Below, in pieces: positions 56,971 to 64,000 of a stretch of 64,000 nucleotides of DNA (the stretch's first letter is position 1; the number at the start of each line of letters is the position of its first letter). A program made the translations under genes and the position numbers. The DNA lies in NCBI RefSeq assembly GCF_000758685.1, contig NZ_CP009286.1:650501-714500 (forward strand), read 5' to 3'. Source of the stretch: Paenibacillus stellifer (GTDB taxonomy: Bacteria; Bacillota; Bacilli; Paenibacillales; Paenibacillaceae). The notes below the pieces were generated by a model that was given only the letters and a program-made list of their open reading frames with translations, had not been told where the DNA came from and did no database searches.

Positions 56971-59380
56971 TCCCGGAATGCACCGGCGGGCGCCGAGCTC
57001 GGCTGGGGCTGATTCGGGGAAGGAAGCTGCGGTTCCCGCCTCCCCTCTTTGGTGGTTTGCCGAACAGAGCATTCTGTTACAAGGCGTTCCGGTACAGAAC
57101 GTTTCCGTACAGGGCGCGAAAGGAAAGACAGGTCTGAAGCCGAACGCTCCCGGCACACTGGCGGCCTGGCCGCCTACCGGCAGCGGGGAGGCCGGGCACT
57201 CCGAGAGATCCGATGCTCCCATAGGGTACCGGGCGCTGTTCTCTCTGGCGCTCTTCGGCTTGTTCGCCGCATGGCTGCATCCCTTGTACGGCATAAGCGC
57301 TGGCAGCGATAAGGATCGGGTGCTTGATGTGCTGCTGCTGGCAGCCGGAGCACTGCTGCTGGCCGGGCTGTTCCGTTCCGGCTCGTGGATTATGACGTTC
57401 GTAAAGGTGGCCGTTGCCGCCGCGTCATGGGTTTATCTGTGCAGCGCAGTTGAAGGAGGCATCCCGGCTCTGGAACGCGGCGCCGGGCTTGGCCATGACG
57501 CACTGCTGCTTCTGTCGGGCCGCTTCTCCGAGATGGGTGATCCCGGCAGGCTGCTGCTGCTTCTTGCGGGCTGGTGTCTGCTGGTCGCATCGGTCCAGCA
57601 TCTGGCCCTTCTCCGGGGCAGCACGCTGCTGTTCACGGGGGTTACGCTGCTGTATCTGCTAATCCTGGACCGGGGGCTTGGCCTCTCCTCTACCCTCGAT
57701 ATCATGGGCTCTGCCGCGCTGATCGCGGCCATGCAGGCTTTGGGCGGTATGGCCCGCTTGCTTGACCGGCCTTGGCAGACGGAACGCATTCCCTTTCTGA
57801 AATGGGGGATGTCGGCCTGCATGCTGGGTGCGGTTCTGGCTGCCGCCGCCTGGGCCGGGACGGAGCTGCCCGGCGGACAGGCGGACGGTATCGGCGAACT
57901 GAGAGCGGCGGCCCGGCAGCTTCAGGACTGGGCCGCTGGCGAACTGCGTACCCGCGCTCTGGAAATCAAGGGAACGACAGGCTATGGAGGAGGCCGCGAG
58001 CTTGGCGCGCCGCTTGCGCCCAGCTCACGGCCCGTGTTCACGGTCGAGAGCCGGGAGCCCGCCTACCTGCGCGGAGAAAGTCTCGACCGCTACAACGGGC
58101 GCGGCTGGACGAAGCCTGGCGGCGAAGCAGCCGGACCGCTGACGCCAGCGGCTTTGGCGGTTCGTCAAGAGCAAGAATTGGAAAAGGGACAGCAGGGGGA
58201 GCCTCGTCTCCTCATCCAGCGCATCGTCTTCGCAGATCCTTCGTCCGGGGGTGTTCCGGTGTTCGCGGCCGGGCACATCGTCTCCGTAACCGACATCCGG
58301 CAGCTGGACGGAAGCCGTCTAAGCTACGTAATGGCGGGAGCCGAAGCAGACGAAGTCTCTCTTCCGGAGCTTGCGGGTTCCTCACGGGTAACCGGTTATA
58401 CAGTGAAATCGGTGCTTTCCGAGAACGATCCTGCCGTGCTGCGCCGGCTAAATGGAGAAGATCCCGCCGGGCTGTCCGCCGATCTGGAGCTTCCGGCCGG
58501 AATGCCGGAACGGATCGGGACGCTGGCGGTCAGCCTGACGAAGGGAGCCGCGAACCGGTACGACGCCGCAGCTGCGGTCCGGGATTATCTGAGCTCCTCT
58601 TATCCCTACTCGCTGGATACCCGCGTGCCGCCGGCCGGGGCGGATTTTGTGGATGATTTTCTGTTCGTGGAGAAGAAGGGCTACTGCGTCCATTTCGCCT
58701 CTGCCATGACTGTACTGCTGCGGAGCGTCGGCATTCCGGCGCGTTTTGTCCAGGGCTATTCGGCGGGCAAGCCGGTCGGCGGACCCGGGGCTCACCGGTA
58801 CGCCGTGACCGAAGGGGATGCCCACGCCTGGGTCGAAGTGTATTTTCCCGGCGCGGGCTGGGTGCCCTTCGACCCGACGCCGGCAGCGGCGGCCGGCTCC
58901 GCGCAGCCGCCCGGGGATTCTGCCGCGGCTGTGACCGCGCGCGCGGCGGGGGAAGCGGCGCCATCGCGTGCCGCCGGGCCGTTATGGGCCGCCCCGGCGC
59001 CTCTGGGCGGCCGCGTTTCGGCGCCGGCAGCGGCGGCGCTGCTGGCCGCCGCTGCATGGAGCCGGCGGCGGAGCCTCGCGCTGCTGCGCCTTACGCGCGG
59101 CGGTGCGCGGCGGGAGCGGCTGATCCCCACAGCCGCGCTGGCGTGGCGGGCGCTGGCCGTCCGTTTCGGCCCGCCCCCGCCGGGAGCGACGGGACGCGAA
59201 TATGCCGCGTCCCTGCCCATTGACGACGCCGGCCTCCGTGCGGCCGTCGGGCGGTTCGTCCGCCAGTGGGAGACACTGGCGTATCGTCCTCCGGAGACTC
59301 TCCGGGAAGCTTCTGCTGTCGGACAAGACGCGCGCCAGTTCCTCCGGGATTGCCGCGTTATAGTGACACGACTCGGTTGA
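56933..59380 (+). CDS. Membrane transglutaminase (TgpA-like, DUF4129)
   Basis: An 815-residue protein: about 95 low-complexity residues, five or six membrane helices (to about 305), then an extracytoplasmic transglutaminase-like domain and a final cytosolic DUF4129 region. The Cys-His-Asp triad is in [15 protein letters not shown] (about residue 585), DAHAWVEVY and [24 protein letters not shown] between them is typical. A second membrane helix ([14 protein letters not shown]) follows. GGGGAGGGG seven bases before the ATG supports the start despite the overlap with the DUF58 gene. Likely acts on the envelope with the DUF58 protein; the substrate is unknown. Confidence 0.87.
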   Translation: MPMSDSDGRHPPDPGMHRRAPSSAGADSGKEAAVPASPLWWFAEQSILLQGVPVQNVSVQGAKGKTGLKPNAPGTLAAWPPTGSGEAGHSERSDAPIGYRALFSLALFGLFAAWLHPLYGISAGSDKDRVLDVLLLAAGALLLAGLFRSGSWIMTFVKVAVAAASWVYLCSAVEGGIPALERGAGLGHDALLLLSGRFSEMGDPGRLLLLLAGWCLLVASVQHLALLRGSTLLFTGVTLLYLLILDRGLGLSSTLDIMGSAALIAAMQALGGMARLLDRPWQTERIPFLKWGMSACMLGAVLAAAAWAGTELPGGQADGIGELRAAARQLQDWAAGELRTRALEIKGTTGYGGGRELGAPLAPSSRPVFTVESREPAYLRGESLDRYNGRGWTKPGGEAAGPLTPAALAVRQEQELEKGQQGEPRLLIQRIVFADPSSGGVPVFAAGHIVSVTDIRQLDGSRLSYVMAGAEADEVSLPELAGSSRVTGYTVKSVLSENDPAVLRRLNGEDPAGLSADLELPAGMPERIGTLAVSLTKGAANRYDAAAAVRDYLSSSYPYSLDTRVPPAGADFVDDFLFVEKKGYCVHFASAMTVLLRSVGIPARFVQGYSAGKPVGGPGAHRYAVTEGDAHAWVEVYFPGAGWVPFDPTPAAAAGSAQPPGDSAAAVTARAAGEAAPSRAAGPLWAAPAPLGGRVSAPAAAALLAAAAWSRRRSLALLRLTRGGARRERLIPTAALAWRALAVRFGPPPPGATGREYAASLPIDDAGLRAAVGRFVRQWETLAYRPPETLREASAVGQDARQFLRDCRVIVTRLG

Positions 59381-59474
59381 AGGCAATCCCCGGAAAGCAT
59401 GCGCACGGAGAGCATGTGCCCAGTGAGCCGGGCGGCATAACTCTTTTTAGGATAGATTTGAATTCAAAGTGTGG

Positions 59475-59625
59475 TATAATAAGCTCAGAATTAACGTACA
59501 ATGGCAAAGAGAGCCGTGCTCCAACACGACTCCCCGCGCAATAGCCGCTTTTAAGGGCGGCGGCTTATAAGGCAGGCCTCAAGAAATAGACCGTTATCCT
59601 TAGTCGGGGCGGTCTATTTCTTTTT
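59475..59625 (+). ncRNA. Candidate antisense antitoxin RNA
   Basis: An extended -10 promoter (TGG-TATAAT, -10 at 59475-59480) points toward the toxin gene. A transcript from about 59487 would end at the U-tailed hairpin 59584-59625, about 140 bases, antisense to the 3' end of the toxin message. It includes the stem AGCCGC/GCGGCT near 59550. This convergent layout matches txpA/RatA, bsrG/SR4 and bsrE/SR5 of Bacillus. The RNA has not been demonstrated. Confidence 0.55.
59584..59625. terminator. Hairpin shared by toxin and antisense RNA
   Basis: AAATAGACCG (59584-59593) pairs with CGGTCTATTT (59610-59619). On the plus strand CTTTTT follows. On the minus strand the toxin stop codon TAG lies within the stem, as in other loci of this kind. 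Confidence 0.8.
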
Positions 59626-59703
59626 GAGGTAACTTAGCAGCGCCAGAATGAACATGCCGAACATGAACATCAGGGACAACGCTTGATACACCTCCACAGG
59701 CAT
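59614..59703 (-). CDS. Putative holin-like type I toxin (29 residues)
   Basis: A very short minus-strand gene. It starts at ATG 59703 right after AAGGGAGGTG and encodes MPVEVYQALSLMFMF, then GMFILALLSYL and a KKK tail to TAG. One membrane helix with a short acidic N-terminus and Lys tail, and the pattern E-x-(Y/F)-x-A-L-x-L-(M)-x-x-F-G-M-F-I-L, matches the holin-like toxin family (TxpA/BsrG group) that damages the membrane. GTG at codon 3 is better spaced from the ribosome site and could be the real start. The 3' end overlaps a shared terminator and faces the antisense RNA. Not toxic by proof, only by similarity. Confidence 0.78.
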   Translation of the reverse strand: MPVEVYQALSLMFMFGMFILALLSYLKKK

Positions 59704-59760
59704 CACCTCCCTTCCGGGAGATTAGCCGACCGCCCATATCAGCCTTTCTATTGCTCTGCT

Positions 59761-59766
59761 ATCATA
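59761..59766 (-). promoter_or_regulatory. Probable promoter of the holin-like toxin
   Basis: On the minus strand an extended -10 (TGA-TATGAT) lies about 58 bases before the toxin ATG; the -35 is weak. It gives a leader of about 50 bases. Confidence 0.45.
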
Positions 59767-59976
59767 TCACATACTCTGGTTGGTATGTTTTGAATATTTT
59801 GTCTACAGTTTGCGGAAATTGAGATGACGATGTGGCGGTGGACTCTGCACTGAATGGTCTGTTAAAAACAGTGGTCTTTTCCGGTCCAAATGTAAGCTTT
59901 GATCTCCCTCGGGCTAAAGGCTCGTTGTGTTCGGGGAACGTACTCGCTGCCGCATTTTTTGGATGGCTGGCTTTTC

Positions 59977-60006
59977 TTGACGGTGCGAATTGCGTTTGCG
60001 TATAAT
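59977..60006 (+). promoter_or_regulatory. Sigma-A promoter of guaA
   Basis: TTGACG (59977-59982), 18-base spacer, TATAAT (60001-60006). Transcription should start near 60012, leaving only about 22 bases of leader, too short for a purine riboswitch. Confidence 0.75.
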
Positions 60007-60033
60007 GAATCCAACAATCAAGGGAGGCTCGTA

Positions 60034-61572
60034 ATGAATAAGCCAAATGAAATTATCGTTGTTCTCGATTTCGGGGGACAATACAACCAATTGATCGCGC
60101 GGAGAATCCGGGACCTGGGCGTGTACAGTGAACTGCTGCCCTACAATACGCCGATCGAACGAATCAAGTCGCTGTCACCCAAGGGCATCGTCTTCTCCGG
60201 CGGACCGATGAGCGTATACGCTGAGGACGCTCCGCATGTGGACCCGGCGATTTATGACCTCGGCTTGCCGATCTTTGGCATCTGCTACGGCATGCAGTTG
60301 ATGGCCCATCAGCTCGGCGGCAAGGTGGAGCGCGCCTCGAAACGGGAATACGGCAAGGCGGATCTGACATTTGAAGAGGGAGCGAAGATCGTTAAGGGCC
60401 TTGAAGGCGCCCAGACCGTCTGGATGAGCCACGGCGACCATGTGTCCAAGCTGCCGGAGGGCTTCAAGCTGGATGCGGGAACGGAGAGCGCGCCAATCGC
60501 GGCCATGAGCCATGAAGGCAAGAAGCTCTACTCCGTGCAGTTCCATCCGGAAGTACGCCACTCCGTACACGGCAACGAGATGATCTCGAACTTCCTGTAC
60601 GAGGTGTGCGGATGCGATGGCAACTGGACGATGGAATCCTTCATTGAGGATGCCGTGAACGACATCCGCGCCAAGGTTGGCGGCAAGAAGGTGCTGTGCG
60701 CGCTGAGCGGCGGCGTCGATTCCTCGGTAGTTGCAATGCTGATCCACAAGGCGATCGGCGACCAATTGACCTGTATGTTCATCGACCATGGCCTGCTGCG
60801 CAAGGGTGAAGCCGAGAGCGTAATGGAGACGTTCGTCGGCAAGTTCGATATTCATGTCGTGAAGATCGACGCACGCGAGCGGTTCCTCAGCAAGCTGGCC
60901 GGTGTGGACGACCCGGAGAAGAAGCGCAAACTCATCGGCAACGAGTTCATCTACTGCTTCGATGAAGAATCGGCCGAACTGGGTGAATTTGATTTCCTCG
61001 CGCAGGGCACGCTGTACACTGATATCGTGGAGAGCGGCACGGCAACAGCGCAGACAATCAAATCGCATCATAACGTAGGCGGTCTGCCGGAAGACATGAA
61101 ATTCAGCCTGATCGAACCGCTGAACACCTTGTTCAAGGACGAAGTGCGCAAGGTCGGCGAAGAGCTCGGTCTGCCGCGCGAAATCGTCTGGCGCCAGCCG
61201 TTCCCGGGACCGGGATTGGCGATTCGTGTGCTGGGCGAAGTGACGGAGGACAAGCTGACGATCGTCCGCGATTCCGACTTCATTCTCCGCGAGGAGATCG
61301 CCAAGGCTGGGCTGGATAACGAAATCTGGCAGTATTTCACCGCGCTCCCGAACATGAAGAGCGTAGGGGTTATGGGTGACGCCCGGACCTATTCCTACAC
61401 GGTCGGCATCCGCGCCGTAACGTCCATCGACGGTATGACCGCTGACTGGGCGCGCATTCCGTGGGATGTGCTGGAGAAGATTTCGGTGCGTATCGTCAAC
61501 GAAGTGGAGAACGTCAACCGCGTCGTGTACGATATCACCTCCAAGCCGCCCGCAACGATCGAGTGGGAATAA
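60034..61572 (+). CDS. guaA: GMP synthase (glutamine-hydrolysing)
   Basis: A 512-residue enzyme that converts XMP to GMP. N-terminal class-I amidotransferase: [18 protein letters not shown], catalytic Cys in [16 protein letters not shown], His/Glu in [12 protein letters not shown]-pyrophosphatase domain: [16 protein letters not shown]-terminal dimer domain ends [27 protein letters not shown] (as short segments). The frame is open 45 codons upstream, but GGGAGG before ATG 60034 and the promoter position fix the start. Single gene. Confidence 0.97.
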   Translation: MNKPNEIIVVLDFGGQYNQLIARRIRDLGVYSELLPYNTPIERIKSLSPKGIVFSGGPMSVYAEDAPHVDPAIYDLGLPIFGICYGMQLMAHQLGGKVERASKREYGKADLTFEEGAKIVKGLEGAQTVWMSHGDHVSKLPEGFKLDAGTESAPIAAMSHEGKKLYSVQFHPEVRHSVHGNEMISNFLYEVCGCDGNWTMESFIEDAVNDIRAKVGGKKVLCALSGGVDSSVVAMLIHKAIGDQLTCMFIDHGLLRKGEAESVMETFVGKFDIHVVKIDARERFLSKLAGVDDPEKKRKLIGNEFIYCFDEESAELGEFDFLAQGTLYTDIVESGTATAQTIKSHHNVGGLPEDMKFSLIEPLNTLFKDEVRKVGEELGLPREIVWRQPFPGPGLAIRVLGEVTEDKLTIVRDSDFILREEIAKAGLDNEIWQYFTALPNMKSVGVMGDARTYSYTVGIRAVTSIDGMTADWARIPWDVLEKISVRIVNEVENVNRVVYDITSKPPATIEWE

Positions 61573-61681
61573 TCAAGCGACACTCTATACACTGAAAGAC
61601 GTTGATTTTACGCCGTTTAGGTAAAACTCATAAGACTTTCTGAGACCAAAACTCTTTTGAATTGTCTCCAAGATTGTCGCC

Positions 61682-61718
61682 AAAAACTCTCGCCGAATGA
61701 TTGTCGGTGGGAGTTTTT
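61682..61718 (+). terminator. Terminator of guaA
   Basis: AAAACTC-TCGCCGA pairs with TCGGTGG-GAGTTTT with two weak pairs, ending in a T run. Between 61573 and 61931 I see only this and the next hairpin. Confidence 0.65.
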
Positions 61719-61881
61719 ATTTAGGCTTTAGCCGGTTGGGTGCGTGAAACGCGCGAAACATAAAACCACCTGCTATTGAAGTGATCCCAACAATACAAGT
61801 CGAATCCAGTCACGACACATGTGGAGTGCTGTGTGTCGCTTGAGTGGAAGTAAAATTCAGAGCCGCATTTACCTACTTGTT

Positions 61882-61912
61882 AAAGCCCGAACGTATTCTC
61901 CGCTCGGGCTTT
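61882..61912 (-). terminator. Hairpin downstream of the PbuE-like gene
   Basis: AAAGCCCGA (61882-61890) pairs with TCGGGCTTT (61904-61912), 20 bases past the stop of the minus-strand exporter. Confidence 0.6.
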
Positions 61913-61931
61913 CGTGTATGTGGAGTTCCAA

Positions 61932-63107
61932 TTACAATTTTCCTAAGATGGAACGGTCGATGCTTTTTGATTTATTTTTCTGTAAGGAGAAGATTGCTGA
62001 TAGGATAGCCAGAATAACGATCAGTCCGCCAATCCATGCATTCATGGTGACGGAAAAATGGTTTACAATCAGTCCCCCAACGATAGAACCTGCTGCAACT
62101 CCTATGTGTAAAGATGATGTATTAAAGCTCAACTGGATATCCGAAGATTCCGGAGCGGTTTGTATCAGGTAGCTTTGAATGGCAGGACTTGGGGCCATAT
62201 TACATGCACACCAGACTACGACAACAATGAGTAATAGAAAGATAGAATCTGTAGAAAAAGGCAATAAGAATATAGCCAACGCATGAAGCAGGAGAGTGAT
62301 GATCATCGTCTTGCCGTTCCCAAGTTTATCTGAGGACCATCCTCCCATCCATCCACCTGCTATACCTGCTAATCCATATACAAACAGAACAAGACTGATC
62401 ATGTTCGTTGACAGCCCCATCGTCTCATGCAAAAAAGGTGTGATGTAGGTGTAGATTGTGAATTGGCCAGTCATCTGTAAGATTGAGATTGTGTGAGCGG
62501 ATAAGATTTTAGCATCCTTTAGCGTTCGAAGCTGTTCTCGCAACGGGATTCCTGGACGCGGAGCAACCCGTGGAAGATATCGTTTGACTGCCCAGGTCAC
62601 GATTAAGGTAAGGGTTCCAACCAAAGCGAATGTTGAGCGCCATCCCCACAGTTCACCGATGAATGTGCCAAGAGGAACGCCAATGACAAGAGATCCGCTT
62701 ATCCCCATAAAAATAATTCCGATTGCACGACCTCTTAATTCGGGTGCAACTATACTTGAGGCCATAACAATAGAAAGAACAACCACAATCGAGCAACTCG
62801 CTGCAAGTATAACCCGCGAAGCAAGAAGAATCGTAAAGGTAGGGCTAACGATAGAGATCATATTCCCTACGAAAAAAACGAACATTGCAGCAGTCAATAA
62901 TTTTCTGCGTTCTACTTTAGCGGTAAGGGTCATGAGTAGAGGGGAACCAAAAGCAAATACGAATGAATAGACCGTAATCAGTTGGCCAGCGGTACCTAAA
63001 GAAACGTTCAGATCTTTTGCGATCATATCGATGATTCCAGCAATGACAAGCTCGACCGTGCCTACTACAAATGAGGCAATTGCTAATATCCATATTCGTT
63101 TATCCAT
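61932..63107 (-). CDS. MFS exporter, DHA1 family, PbuE-like
   Basis: A 391-residue, 12-helix transporter. It resembles Bacillus PbuE (purine base/nucleoside efflux) as I recall it: VGTVELVIAGIIDMIAKDLNVSLGTAGQLI, LTAKVERRKLL, RGRAIGIIFMGISGSLVIGVPLGTFI, TIYTYITPFLHETMGLS and SDIQLSFNTSSLHIGVAAGS. Many DHA1 exporters of drugs share these blocks, so the substrate is open. AAGGAGC precedes the ATG. Base composition is clearly more AT-rich than the neighbouring genes, suggesting later arrival. It follows the Atu4866-domain gene on the same strand. Confidence 0.85.
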   Translation of the reverse strand: MDKRIWILAIASFVVGTVELVIAGIIDMIAKDLNVSLGTAGQLITVYSFVFAFGSPLLMTLTAKVERRKLLTAAMFVFFVGNMISIVSPTFTILLASRVILAASCSIVVVLSIVMASSIVAPELRGRAIGIIFMGISGSLVIGVPLGTFIGELWGWRSTFALVGTLTLIVTWAVKRYLPRVAPRPGIPLREQLRTLKDAKILSAHTISILQMTGQFTIYTYITPFLHETMGLSTNMISLVLFVYGLAGIAGGWMGGWSSDKLGNGKTMIITLLLHALAIFLLPFSTDSIFLLLIVVVVWCACNMAPSPAIQSYLIQTAPESSDIQLSFNTSSLHIGVAAGSIVGGLIVNHFSVTMNAWIGGLIVILAILSAIFSLQKNKSKSIDRSILGKL

Positions 63108-63220
63108 TCCAAGCTCCTTACTGCGCGGTTGGCCTTATAATGAGTTCGTTCGCATCGACGTCCGCCGGTTGCTCAATGGCATAAGCGATGGCACTTGTAA
63201 TGACAATAACTTCTCCGTTA

Positions 63221-63505
63221 CTAACCGACAATATTTTTCGCTCCTTCTTTGTTATGTTCCCGATAGAGGATCATACCTGCGTGGTAGAGCACCCCTTCTC
63301 GAAAATCGCCATCAGCCGTAAACCCTGTATCATCTACATATGCGATATGATCGCCTTCGACGGTATAACTGCCTTGATACGCACTCTTGCGATTACCGCG
63401 AGCTTCGTCATACCGTCCGTTCGACAGTAGTTCATGCCGGATATATCCGTCTGCGGTAACCCACATTCCGACATAGGGATGAGGATTTGTTTTGTCTGTT
63501 TTCAT
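63221..63505 (-). CDS. Atu4866-domain protein
   Basis: A 94-residue protein matching the Atu4866 family: YVGMWVTADGYIRHELLSNGRYDEARGNRKSAYQGSY, then DDTGFTADGDFREGVLYHAGMILY. It is a small beta-rich domain of unknown function often found beside AraC regulators and MFS or oxidoreductase genes. A GTG six bases upstream is too near the AAGGAG box, so ATG 63505 is chosen. Probably co-transcribed with the exporter gene downstream. Confidence 0.87.
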   Translation of the reverse strand: MKTDKTNPHPYVGMWVTADGYIRHELLSNGRYDEARGNRKSAYQGSYTVEGDHIAYVDDTGFTADGDFREGVLYHAGMILYREHNKEGAKNIVG

Positions 63506-63676
63506 TCTCACGCTCTCCTTTCAGATCGGGTCATCAATGATCTTGATTGATAGATGCAAATTTATTATGTCTCTCCGCACAGGTAAGGCGGTAGCCGGAT
63601 TACTTCATGCGATTGCCTAATACTCCAAAAAGCCATAAAATGATGGCGAGAAAATTAAAAAAAGGGTTGTGAAGCG

Positions 63677-64000
63677 ATGGAGGGGAAGTTCACGAAGCAG
63701 AGGGGAGCGTTAGCACAGGTTATCGATCGCTTCTCAACGCATGATGGCACGCACGAGACGTCGATTCCGGGTTTATGCTTTTTTCGCACGTCCCATATAT
63801 CCGAAACGGTGCATTCGGTTTATCAACCATCCCTGTGCGTGGTAGCGCAGGGCTCGAAGGTTGTCATGCTGGGGCAAGAGAGCTATCAGTACGATTCAGA
63901 CCATTATCTGACCGCTTCTGTAAGGCTGCCGATATCCGGGCAAGTCGTTGAGGCGTCACCAGAAGCGCCGTATGTATCTCTTCGCCTGCAATTTACGATG
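63677..64000 (+). CDS. AraC-family regulator, N-terminal part (cut by window end)
   Basis: The frame runs open from ATG 63677 through the last base (108 residues). It matches the AraC_N (PF06719-type) arm: ALAQVIDRFSTHDGTHETSIPGLCFFRTS, SVYQPSLCVVAQGSKVVMLGQESYQYD, HYLTASVRLPISGQVVEASPEAPY. The DNA-binding half would lie beyond the window. AAAGGG lies 13 bases before the ATG, a weak spacing. It is divergent from the Atu4866/exporter genes, with 171 bases between, and probably regulates them. Confidence 0.85.
   Translation, partial: MEGKFTKQRGALAQVIDRFSTHDGTHETSIPGLCFFRTSHISETVHSVYQPSLCVVAQGSKVVMLGQESYQYDSDHYLTASVRLPISGQVVEASPEAPYVSLRLQFTM

Noticed and set aside
56032..57294. 420-codon minus-strand frame over the DUF58/transglutaminase junction
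   Set aside because: Shadow of two overlapping real genes in very GC-rich, low-complexity DNA.
59850..60033. Purine riboswitch or PurR box before guaA
   Set aside because: The promoter at 59977-60006 leaves only about 22 bases of leader. A lone GTTCGG at 59929 lacks the paired second PurBox.

Overview
The window looks like chromosomal DNA of a high-GC, spore-former-type Bacillales bacterium, most likely Paenibacillus sensu lato. Evidence: a Bacillales gene set (EcsAB, bacilliredoxin, YneF, MhqR-like MarR, SodF-like SOD, LCP protein, TagO-like transferase), strong GGAGG ribosome sites, frequent TTG/GTG starts, sigma-A promoters, and many U-tailed terminators. I saw no rRNA, tRNA, CRISPR array or prophage.

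Layout. 1-6350: two MFS exporters, a small ABM-domain monooxygenase and an MhqR-like repressor, with an IS110-family element inserted between the last two. 6400-16400: ecsAB, a 48-bp tandem repeat, a flavoprotein, an orphan KinB-like histidine kinase, bacilliredoxin, nadE, a hydrolase, acpS and mutY. 16500-23700: a GntR regulator divergent from ilvD with palindromic operators between them, sodA, an acetyltransferase, lepB, queG, yneF and folE. 23750-31280: a second, N-terminally extended SOD, a hydrolase, an IclR regulator, a lipoprotein and aconitase; the same palindrome lies at the iclR promoter and in the acnA leader. 31500-43990: housekeeping and cell-wall genes (amidase-domain protein, ddl, uvsE, fabI, suhB, tagO-like, SGNH hydrolase, def, hemL, LCP protein, bcp). 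44000-48460: one giant gene fusing two 2-hydroxyacyl-CoA dehydratase activase domains to dehydratase-like domains, with a Rex-like palindrome upstream. 48580-53790: a decayed serine hydrolase, a MarR/DHA2-exporter operon, another MFS and a DedA protein. 53900-59380: a NodB deacetylase, then a DUF58/transglutaminase pair. 59470-59770: a compact locus with the architecture of a type I toxin-antitoxin system, a 29-residue holin-like toxin gene facing a short convergent RNA. 60034-61572: guaA. 61600-64000: an AT-richer segment with a PbuE-like exporter, an Atu4866-domain protein and a divergent AraC-type regulator cut by the window end.

The most unusual items are not large genes: the holin-like type I toxin locus; a palindrome shared by iclR and acnA; a dispersed ~95-bp hairpin repeat with a compensatory base-pair change between two copies (third, degenerate copy near 51750); the IS110 element with a structured non-coding left end where a bridge RNA is expected; and the Rex-like site before the activase fusion gene.
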